Origin: JAUWCL01 sp964599375
GTDB lineage: Bacteria; Krumholzibacteriota; Krumholzibacteriia; Krumholzibacteriales; Krumholzibacteriaceae
NCBI GenBank assembly: GCA_964599375.1
Contig: CAZREW010000004.1
Location: forward strand, 1-64,000
Direction: 5' to 3'
Length of the DNA stretch: 64,000 nucleotides
The number at the start of each line of letters is the position of its first letter. Positions within the stretch are counted from its first letter, which is position 1. The position numbers and the translations under genes are program-made. Below the pieces are notes generated by a model that was not told where the DNA came from, ran no database searches, and worked only from the letters and a program-made list of their open reading frames with translations. Below are positions 1 through 5,331 of the stretch, piece by piece.

Positions 1-2
1 TG

Positions 3-362
3 ACACGCATGGTCGCGCCCGGTGGATGGGTGGTCACGGGCGAGCCCTACTGGCTGCAAGAGCCGTGCGAAGAGTACCTCAAGGTCCTGGGCCTTCCGAA
101 GGAGGCGTTCGGGACACACCTTGGCAATGTCGAGGCCGGGGAGGAGCGGGGGCTCGACCTTGTTCACACACTTGTCAGCAATCGTGATGACTGGGACAGG
201 TACGAAGGACTACAGTGGTTGGCGTTGGACGAGTACGCACGCTCGCACCCGGAGGATCCGGATCTTCCCGAGATTATGCGTCGAGTAGGTGAGGAGAAAG
301 CAGCCTATCTTCGCTGGGGTCGAGACACTCTGGGGTGGGCGATCTACGTCTTTAGGCGTTAG
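3..362 (+). CDS. SAM-dependent methyltransferase, C-terminal part (cut by window edge)
   Basis: The reading frame is open to the left edge, so the gene starts outside the window; the ATG at 9 is internal. The visible part begins with an APGGWVVTGE segment, typical of the beta-4/beta-5 region of class I methyltransferases, and ends with a YLRWGRDTLGWAIYVFRR tail that is common at the end of this group. The catalytic Rossmann part is not visible, so the substrate cannot be named. The stop codon is followed by a collapsed attC site at 387-417, which makes this the first visible cassette of the array. Family assignment is from recognised C-terminal motifs. Confidence 0.7.
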   Translation, partial: TRMVAPGGWVVTGEPYWLQEPCEEYLKVLGLPKEAFGTHLGNVEAGEERGLDLVHTLVSNRDDWDRYEGLQWLALDEYARSHPEDPDLPEIMRRVGEEKAAYLRWGRDTLGWAIYVFRR

Positions 363-386
363 CCCACTGAACCGCCAGGGTCGGCT

Positions 387-417
387 GCCTAACAGCCGCT
401 TGCAGCTGACGTTAGGG
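387..417 (+). other. collapsed attC recombination site
   Basis: A GCCTAAC core is followed by the TTGCAGCTGAC arm found in the other attC sites of the window, and then directly by a GTTAGGG core. The central part and second arm are missing. Both arms of the full sites contain GCAGCTGA, so deletion between these repeats would produce nearly this arrangement. It is far shorter than the roughly 93-100 base sites nearby and may not recombine. Confidence 0.6.
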
Positions 418-442
418 TGATATATGAGAGTGAAATGTTCTA

Positions 443-955
443 ATGTTAACGTTGAGATGTACGCATAAGTTGCTCAAGGAACTCCACCTACCAAAGGACG
501 AGCTTCCGGATCCTGCTGATGGAATATTCGGTAGCTGGTTTGGCCATCTCTTTCGCCTCGAAAGGCGAAAGTGCGTACTTTTCACAAATGATCGAACTCG
601 CTATTCCGTATTGCTTTTTGGATTGATGAAAGATGATTTCCACATTTTGGGCCAATGTTTTCTCTCTGGCTTGACCGAAAATCTTAGGAATGATGGTATT
701 CCTTCTGAGACAATTGCCAGTATTGGTATTGCTTGCTATCCGATAGCATGGGGAACAACGAATAGTAGAAGTGTTCTTGGAACCATGAATGATATGATTA
801 TGACTAGCAAGTTATTGGTGTCCACCCAGCGCCAAGATATACTCGCAGAAGTAGAATACTTGAATCATCAGCTTAACCGTACTCCAATAAGTACGCTGAA
901 ATATCTTAGACCCATTAATGAGTTTAAGAATGCTTTAGAGAATTGGACACCCTAA
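443..955 (+). CDS. DUF6933 family protein in an integron cassette
   Basis: A 170-residue soluble protein of unknown function. The N-terminal RCTHKLLKEL segment, the GSWFGHLFRLERRKCVLFTN stretch and the C-proximal NSRSVLGTMND motif match DUF6933, a small uncharacterised family often met in mobile and cassette contexts. The gene is visibly AT-richer than the core genes at the right of the window, in keeping with foreign origin. Its TAA stop lies inside the CCTAAC core of the following attC site. No signal peptide or membrane segment is seen. Family recognition is from motifs; no function is known. Confidence 0.65.
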   Translation: MLTLRCTHKLLKELHLPKDELPDPADGIFGSWFGHLFRLERRKCVLFTNDRTRYSVLLFGLMKDDFHILGQCFLSGLTENLRNDGIPSETIASIGIACYPIAWGTTNSRSVLGTMNDMIMTSKLLVSTQRQDILAEVEYLNHQLNRTPISTLKYLRPINEFKNALENWTP

Positions 956-1047
956 CGAGTGCTTGCAGCTGGCGACTACGGCTGTCATGCCGGTTGCGGG
1001 GCAAGGCCCGTTCCAGCCTTCGTCCACAGGTTATGCTGACGTTAGGT
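950..1047 (+). other. attC site
   Basis: The site starts with CCCTAAC, overlapping the stop of the DUF6933 gene, continues with the shared arm GCTTGCAGCTGGCGACTACG, and ends in GACGTTAGGT. The left half matches the site at 3822-3917 closely. The right half has diverged and lacks the usual CCGCAGCTGAAG arm. Total length is close to the other full sites. Confidence 0.75.
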
Positions 1048-1081
1048 GGTGGAGGCGACAAGTGGAAAGGAGGTGCGCCCC

Positions 1082-1705
1082 ATGGATCTTCGAAGGGCGA
1101 CCCTGCTGCTGATCCTCGGCTCCGCGTACACCGTACTGCACAAGGCGGCGTACGGGCTGGTTCCAGCCCTGAGCGGTTCCCGGGTGGCCGGCACGGTGAC
1201 GTCCATCCTGTGGCTTGTCGCGACATTCGCGTTGATGCTCTTTGCCTACGAGTTCCTCCGGGAGATTCGGCCGCGTGACAAGCGTCTCCGGTATTCTCTC
1301 ATCTTGGTGATCGTGTTCACCGGGTGCGTGATATTTTCCAAGCTGCCAATCCGGTCAGTGCTCACAACTGGGGTTGGCCACCGGCTGCTTCTCGGTGGAG
1401 CTTCCACACTCAACTCGTTGGCCATGGTCGTGTTCGTGGCATCGCTCAGCAGACTCGTCACGAGCGGTTCGTCGCTTCGGTCACCGCTGCGCGCGTTGAT
1501 CTGGGGTCTTGGGATCGAGGTTGCGCTCGGCCTGGTGTCGACAGGATACCTGTCGACCTACCTTCTCACCGGGCGCGAGGTGAGGCCTTTGCCGTTCCTG
1601 CAGCCTTTGGCGATGCTGTTGTTCCTGTTCACGTACGGGATGACGCTGTGGTTCCTGATTCGGTTCTGGCGGATCGGCAGCTACGCGAATCTGTTGCCGA
1701 GGTGA
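1082..1705 (+). CDS. cassette-borne multi-pass membrane protein
   Basis: A 207-residue protein with about six hydrophobic segments (near residues 8-28, 38-58, 70-88, 105-125, 140-165 and 175-198) separated by short, basic loops. The ATG at 1082 is preferred over an upstream in-frame ATG at 1046 because AAAGGAGGTG ends a few bases upstream of it, and because 1046 overlaps the end of the attC site. I do not recognise a family. An integral inner-membrane protein is the only safe statement. The gene fills the cassette between attC sites at 950-1047 and about 1703-1743. Confidence 0.7.
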   Translation: MDLRRATLLLILGSAYTVLHKAAYGLVPALSGSRVAGTVTSILWLVATFALMLFAYEFLREIRPRDKRLRYSLILVIVFTGCVIFSKLPIRSVLTTGVGHRLLLGGASTLNSLAMVVFVASLSRLVTSGSSLRSPLRALIWGLGIEVALGLVSTGYLSTYLLTGREVRPLPFLQPLAMLLFLFTYGMTLWFLIRFWRIGSYANLLPR

Positions 1706-1743
1706 CGAACAACGGGGGCGGCCGCTGACGCGGAACGTTAGGC
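1703..1743 (+). other. short or degenerate attC site
   Basis: Only the right half is clear: GGCCGCTGACGCGGAACGTTAGGC resembles the second arm and core of the other sites with several changes. A left core could be the GACGAAC next to the stop of the membrane-protein gene. It sits where a cassette boundary is expected, between two unrelated genes of different base composition. Confidence 0.5.
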
Positions 1744-1759
1744 ACTCATTGGTTGGTAT

Positions 1760-2526
1760 ATGGCGAAAAACAAACGAACGAATATGAGATCCAAATTATG
1801 GAAAACGTACTCCAAGTTGGAGGAGATGCTGATACCTGGAAGAATCGAACCTCAGTTCGCTTATCGTGATCTGGTGCTCTCTCACATCAATCGTCATACT
1901 CGGTGGCTCGATCTTGGGTGCGGACACAAGGCCTTTTCTGGCATTGGTCTCAAATCTGAGGATTCGATCTCTGAATTGATCGATCGTGCAAACCTTGTCG
2001 TCGGAATTGATAGAGATCTTGATGCGCTGCAGAAGAACAAGATGATCAAGCACAGAATATTCGGAGATATCCTGGAATTGCCATTCAAGAAAGGCACATT
2101 CAACCTGATTACGGCAAACATGGTAATCGAGCATGCCTCTGATCCACAGGTACTTCTTGCTGAAATCAAAAGGGTGCTCACAAATGATGGAATCTGTGTT
2201 TTTCACACTCCAAATTCACTGAGCTACAAAATAATGCTCGCTAGGCTCTTTCCTGATCGGCTGAAGAAGCTAATCATCAGATACCTTCAAAATCGGGGGG
2301 GGCAGACGTATATCCAACTTTCTATCGCTTGAATACACCTAATGTAATCGAAAAAAATGCAAAATATGCGGGTTTTAAGATTAAAGAGCTACACCTTCAC
2401 CAAGGGCCTGCTGACTCTGTTATGCTTGGGCCGCTTATGATATTAGAGTTGATTTGGATGAAGCTATTGAGCTTTGGGAGGATGAAGAAGTTCCAGAGCA
2501 ATATCATAGCGCTCCTTGAGAAGTAG
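1760..2526 (+). pseudogene. class I methyltransferase with a frameshift in a G8 tract
   Basis: The first frame (1760-2332) encodes a SAM-dependent methyltransferase. It has an LDLGCGHK motif I near residue 50, a VVGIDRD acidic strand end, and an ITANMVIEHASDPQVLL motif typical of the Methyltransf_11/25 group. At a run of eight G residues (about 2295-2302) the frame is lost and a stop follows at 2332. The other frame restores a sensible continuation (GGADVYPTFYRLNTPNVIEK) and runs to the stop at 2526. One extra G would give a single gene of about 255 codons. The cause could be mutation, reversible slippage or an assembly error. The gene is AT-rich compared with the core genome and lies in a cassette. 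Confidence 0.75.
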
Positions 2527-2540
2527 TATTTGTTTGAGGT

Positions 2541-2633
2541 GCCTAACTTGCAGCTGACGGTCTTGTCTGTCACGACGGCTGCGGGGCACCCGCCGCGCCA
2601 GCCGGCGACCGCAGCTGAAGCTCAACGTTAGGC
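2541..2633 (+). other. attC site (well preserved)
   Basis: GCCTAAC core, TTGCAGCTGACGGTC left arm, a GC-rich centre (GGGGCACCCGCCGCGCCAGCC), CCGCAGCTGAAGC right arm and CGTTAGGC core. The two arms are imperfectly complementary, as required for the folded bottom-strand substrate of integron integrases. Together with 3070-3168 this is a type example of the array's attC consensus. Confidence 0.85.
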
Positions 2634-2670
2634 CTTCTGTAGAGAGGATCTTGAGGAAAGGGGGGGTATA

Positions 2671-3075
2671 GTGACTTTCCGAGCACTCCTGATCACAAAA
2701 GCCTTGGTTTGTCTCGCTTTCGGGGTATTTCTTCTTGCTGCTCCAGGTGTTCTTTTCGGGTTACTTGGCGGGGTCCTGGGCTCTGCTGGCATGTTTGCAG
2801 CGCGGGAGTATGGGGCGGCAATGATCGGCACTCTTCTTTTAACCTATCTGGCGAGAAATGTCGCAGCCGCCGACACGAAGCGAGCGATACTCTTAGATCT
2901 TCTAGTCTACGACGCTATTGGAGTCATAATCACATTTGTAGCGATTCTTTCACAGGTGCTGAATGCGCTCGGTTGGGGAATCGTGTTTGTATATTTGTTG
3001 TTCGCGATCTGGTCGGGAGTCCTGCTTCTTACGAGGGGACCCAGCGAGGTTCGTCAACAATTTGTCGAGGCCTAA
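2671..3075 (+). CDS. small four-helix membrane protein (cassette)
   Basis: A 134-residue protein with four predicted membrane helices (about residues 5-32, 43-62, 74-95 and 99-121) and a short polar tail. It starts with GTG at 2671 behind a purine-rich GAGGAAAGGGGG element. The composition resembles small uncharacterised integral membrane proteins that start with a short TM hairpin; I cannot name a family. Its TAA stop is part of the CCTAAC core of the next attC site, so the cassette boundary provides translation termination. Confidence 0.65.
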   Translation: MTFRALLITKALVCLAFGVFLLAAPGVLFGLLGGVLGSAGMFAAREYGAAMIGTLLLTYLARNVAAADTKRAILLDLLVYDAIGVIITFVAILSQVLNALGWGIVFVYLLFAIWSGVLLLTRGPSEVRQQFVEA

Positions 3076-3168
3076 CGACTGCTTGCAGCTGACGGTCTTG
3101 TCTGTCACGGCGGCTGCGGAGCACCCGCCGCGCCAGCCGTCGCCCGCAGCTGAAGCTCAACGTTAGGG
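3070..3168 (+). other. attC site (well preserved)
   Basis: GCCTAAC core overlapping the previous stop codon, GCTTGCAGCTGACGGTC arm, GC-rich centre, CCGCAGCTGAAGC arm and CGTTAGGG core. It is nearly identical to the site at 2541-2633 over most of its length, with a slightly longer spacer after the left core. Confidence 0.85.
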
Positions 3169-3200
3169 TGTCAGGTGGCAATAAAACTACTTAATCGGAC

Positions 3201-3229
3201 TTGACAAACGCTCCATATGTGATTACAAT
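3201..3229 (+). promoter_or_regulatory. sigma70-type promoter of the mazEF cassette
   Basis: TTGACA at 3201-3206 and TACAAT at 3224-3229 are separated by 17 bases, close to the consensus. It lies 27 bases upstream of the antitoxin ATG. A cassette carrying its own promoter is typical for toxin-antitoxin cassettes in otherwise silent arrays. Confidence 0.75.
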
Positions 3230-3238
3230 GTAATCACA
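3218..3238 (+). promoter_or_regulatory. palindromic operator overlapping the -10 box
   Basis: Two perfect 10-base arms, TGTGATTACA and TGTAATCACA, are separated by a single A and cover the -10 element. This fits autoregulation by the MazE/AbrB-type antitoxin encoded just downstream. The palindrome is read directly from the sequence; the binding protein is inferred. Confidence 0.7.
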
Positions 3239-3255
3239 CGAAGGGGTGGTGCTAG

Positions 3256-3510
3256 ATGAAATCAAAGATTGTCAAAATTGGGAATTCACAAGGTATTAGA
3301 ATACCCAAGCCTCTGATTGAACAGCTTGGAATAGACCAGGAGATTGAAATCCTTGTCGAAGAAAACAGACTTGTCATTGTTCCAGCAGAACATATTCGAG
3401 CAGGTTGGGGGAGTTCGTTCCAAGCAATGGCTAAAAGTGGCGATGACCGCTTATTGGATGGGGATAAAGCCATAGAGACGAAATGGGATAAGGAGGAGTG
3501 GGAGTGGTAG
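3256..3510 (+). CDS. mazE: MazE/AbrB-type antitoxin
   Basis: An 84-residue protein with an N-terminal swapped-hairpin AbrB DNA-binding domain. The signature KIGNSQGIRIPKPLIEQLG lies at about residues 7-25 and is followed by a second hairpin (VEENRLVIVP). The C-terminal acidic tail (GDKAIETKWDKEEWEW) is the expected toxin-binding region. It neutralises MazF and probably represses its own promoter through the palindrome at 3218-3238. The stop overlaps the toxin reading frame. Confidence 0.9.
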   Translation: MKSKIVKIGNSQGIRIPKPLIEQLGIDQEIEILVEENRLVIVPAEHIRAGWGSSFQAMAKSGDDRLLDGDKAIETKWDKEEWEW

Positions 3511-3827
3511 TGAATCGTTTCGAAGTTTACCTGATTAATCTTGATCCGACTGTCGGAAGCGAAATCAATAAAACACGTCCTTGCTTGATAATCTCACCGG
3601 ATGAGATGAACCACAACATACGAACGGTGATCGTGGCTCCAATGACTACAAAAGGACAAAGCTATCCAACAAGAGTATCGTGCCGGTTTAAGGGGAAGAA
3701 TGGACAAGTAGTGTTAGATCAAATACGAACAATTGATACAACACGCTTAGTCAAGAAACTCGGGAAATTGGATAAACGAGCGGCAGAGAAAGTCTTGTCG
3801 ATATTAGTAGAAATGTTCGCACCCTAA
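3504..3827 (+). CDS. mazF: MazF/PemK-type endoribonuclease toxin
   Basis: A sequence-specific mRNA interferase of about 108 residues. Family marks are the N-terminal RFEVYLINLDPTVGSEINKTRPCLII (quoted in parts: beta-1, then the GSEI..TRPCLI loop with the catalytic Arg) and the APMTTK segment with the catalytic Thr. Three in-frame GTG codons (3498, 3504, 3510) could start it. 3504 lies seven bases behind AGGAGG and is preferred; 3498 would be too close. The gene overlaps mazE by seven bases, and its TAA lies within the CCCTAAC core of the next attC. Confidence 0.9.
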   Translation: MVVNRFEVYLINLDPTVGSEINKTRPCLIISPDEMNHNIRTVIVAPMTTKGQSYPTRVSCRFKGKNGQVVLDQIRTIDTTRLVKKLGKLDKRAAEKVLSILVEMFAP

Positions 3828-3917
3828 CTACTTGCAGCTGACGACTACGGCTGTCATGCCGGCTGCAGGACACCCGCCGCACCAGCTGACGACCGCAGCT
3901 GAAGATGAACGTTAGGT
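3822..3917 (+). other. attC site (well preserved)
   Basis: CCCTAAC core containing the mazF stop, CTTGCAGCTGACGACTACGG arm, ACACCCGCCGCACCAGC centre, CCGCAGCTGAAG arm and CGTTAGGT core. The left half shares the GACTACGGCTGTCATGCCGG variant with the site at 950-1047. Confidence 0.85.
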
Positions 3918-3940
3918 GGACAAACCCTAAACAAAGAGTG

Positions 3941-4354
3941 GTGATAAAGGTGGAGGCGAAGGACCTCGTTGCGACGTACATCGAAGAAGTTTGGAATTGC
4001 GGGGATCTGGAAGCTCTTGCGAATCTGACGACGGCTGACTTCGTCTATCATTTAGGCGGGCAACCGCCGCGTGACCGGGCGGGAATGAAGCAGTTCCTCG
4101 GCGCGACTCGCGCAGCGTTTCCGGATTGGCGCGTGGAAATCGAAAGCATCGTTAGCGAAGGCTCGGTTGTAGCTGCTCGGTGGAGGGGCGAGGTGACTCA
4201 TCTTGGTCCGTTCCATGGCGCGCCGGCTACCGGTCGAAAAATATCGGTCACGGGCATCAACTTCTATCGTCTCGAAGGTGGGAAGGTCGCCCAAGAATGG
4301 GAAGAGACCGATTCCTTGGGTATGCTTGGGCAGTTGGGAATGCTGCCGACCTAA
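3941..4354 (+). CDS. SnoaL-like ester cyclase family protein
   Basis: A protein of about 137 residues with the NTF2-like cone fold of the SnoaL-like group. YIEEVWNCGDLEAL at the start is the usual helix-1 signature. It is followed by DFVYHLGG, then AFPDWRVEIESIV, a WRGEVTHLGPFHGAPATG loop, and the final strand with FYRLEGGKVAQEWEETD. Members isomerise or bind small polyketide-like or steroid-like ligands, but most have no known substrate. An upstream ATG at 3905 lies inside the attC and is unlikely. GTG at 3941 or 3950 is the probable start; neither has a strong ribosome site. The stop lies in the ACCTAAC core of the next attC. Confidence 0.75.
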   Translation: MIKVEAKDLVATYIEEVWNCGDLEALANLTTADFVYHLGGQPPRDRAGMKQFLGATRAAFPDWRVEIESIVSEGSVVAARWRGEVTHLGPFHGAPATGRKISVTGINFYRLEGGKVAQEWEETDSLGMLGQLGMLPT

Positions 4355-4451
4355 CACTGGTTTGTTTGCAACAGACAAGGTCGTTTGTCACGCGGCCTGC
4401 TGACGCAAGCCGTGCGCCAGCCGGCGCCCGCAGCTGAAGCTAACGTTAGAT
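4349..4451 (+). other. attC site (diverged left arm)
   Basis: ACCTAAC core overlaps the stop of the SnoaL-like gene. The left arm (TTTGTTTGCAACAGACAAGG) differs from the consensus. The right half keeps GCGCCAGCCGGCGCCCGCAG, CTGAAGC and CGTTAGAT. This is the longest of the full sites. Confidence 0.75.
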
Positions 4452-4465
4452 CGAAATTATACCCA

Positions 4466-4493
4466 TTGACAAATATACTCGCTTTGGTATAAT
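4466..4493 (+). promoter_or_regulatory. consensus promoter of the AbrB/PIN cassette
   Basis: TTGACA (4466-4471) and TATAAT (4488-4493) with a 16-base spacer, both perfect consensus boxes. It starts right behind the attC core, so transcription begins within the cassette. Confidence 0.8.
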
Positions 4494-4506
4494 CTTACTA
4501 GTAAGA
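4493..4506 (+). promoter_or_regulatory. 14-base perfect palindrome, probable antitoxin operator
   Basis: TCTTACTAGTAAGA begins on the last base of the -10 box and covers the likely transcription start. Its position fits autorepression by the downstream AbrB-type protein. The binding is inferred. Confidence 0.6.
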
Positions 4507-4523
4507 AAAACAAAGGAGTTCGC

Positions 4524-4787
4524 TTGAGAAAAATATCCACTACAAAGATGTCCTCGAAGGGCCAAGTCGTCATACCAGAAGATATCCGTGATCGGCTGGG
4601 GCTAAAGCCTGGGGACCAATTCGTCGTCATGGGAGATAAGGACGTTGTGATTCTGAAGACTCTCACGGCGCCATCCATGTCGGAGTTCGACTCGATCATC
4701 AAAGATGCTCGGTCTCAGGCGCGTGAGGCAGGACTGAAACGCTCCGATATATACAAAGCTACCAAGAAGGCGAGAAAGAAGCGTTGA
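4524..4787 (+). CDS. AbrB/MazE-type antitoxin (PIN partner)
   Basis: An 87-residue protein that starts with TTG behind AAAGGAG. The AbrB swapped-hairpin domain occupies residues 5-50, with TTKMSSKGQVVIPEDIRDRL and LGLKPGDQFVVMGD as its signature strands. The C-terminal half is a basic helix (ending KKARKKR) that should contact the toxin. Its TGA stop overlaps the toxin's start in the arrangement TTGA, a typical translational coupling of VapBC-type operons. Confidence 0.85.
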   Translation: MRKISTTKMSSKGQVVIPEDIRDRLGLKPGDQFVVMGDKDVVILKTLTAPSMSEFDSIIKDARSQAREAGLKRSDIYKATKKARKKR

Positions 4788-5191
4788 GGGTCGTCCTTGA
4801 TACCAACGTGCTCATATCCGGGGTCTTTTTCTCAGGACCGCCATATTTGATCCTCGAAGCGTGGAGAAACGATCGTCTGGAACTAATTGTCTCCCCAGAG
4901 ATACTCGAGGAGTATGGCAGAGTGGGAGAACTACTGCAGGTCCAGTATCCTCAAGTCGAGTTCAAGCCGTTCCTGTCTCTGCTCATGGTCCGAGCAGAGA
5001 TTGTCCTGGCAGGACCTCTTCCAGAGCAGGTGTGTGAAGATAGCGATGATGACAAGTTTATTTCTTGCGCTTTGGCTGGGGGCTGCGAGATAATCGTCAG
5101 CGGCGATAAACTTCTTAGAAAAGTGTCAGGGTATAGAGGTGTCAGAGTGGTGACACCCAGAGAGTTTCTTGAAGAAGCACTACAAAATTAG
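4784..5191 (+). CDS. PIN-domain toxin (putative toxin component, PIN family)
   Basis: A 135-residue PIN nuclease that covers nearly the whole domain. LDTNVLISG places catalytic Asp6. SPEILEEY supplies Glu41-43, SDDDKFISCAL supplies Asp88-90, and IIVSGDKLL supplies Asp108. Toxins of this group cleave RNA with Mg2+ bound by these acids. The TTG start at 4784 overlaps the antitoxin stop. The usual attC downstream is interrupted by a long hairpin at 5217-5282. Confidence 0.85.
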   Translation: MRVVLDTNVLISGVFFSGPPYLILEAWRNDRLELIVSPEILEEYGRVGELLQVQYPQVEFKPFLSLLMVRAEIVLAGPLPEQVCEDSDDDKFISCALAGGCEIIVSGDKLLRKVSGYRGVRVVTPREFLEEALQN

Positions 5192-5200
5192 GAGTTCGCG

Positions 5201-5305
5201 AACTAACTCTGTATCTGGACTCCTCCTTTCCTAAAATGGTCAATGGCTGGCGTTATTATTACGCCGATTTTAGGAGGAGTCCATTCCATCACTTGCAGCT
5301 GACGG
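5201..5305 (+). other. broken attC remnant
   Basis: An AACTAAC motif at 5201-5207 and the TTGCAGCTGACGG arm at 5293-5305 look like the two parts of an attC left half, separated by about 85 bases that contain a hairpin element. No right arm or GTTAGG core follows before the SulP gene. The cassette boundary is therefore damaged here. Confidence 0.45.
5217..5282. repeat. nested inverted repeat (long hairpin) inside the attC remnant
   Basis: Outer arms are GGACTCCTCC plus TAAAAT on the left (5217-5237, with a five-base bulge TTTCC) and ATTTTAGGAGGAGTCC on the right (5267-5282). Inside sits a second stem, GGCGT/ACGCC (5249-5253 with 5261-5265), around a TATTATT loop. No ORF lies within. It could be a transcription terminator for the toxin operon or a small inserted palindromic element. 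It lacks the T tract of a standard terminator. Confidence 0.7.
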
Positions 5306-5331
5306 ATGCGAGCGGGGAACTGAACTGTTCA

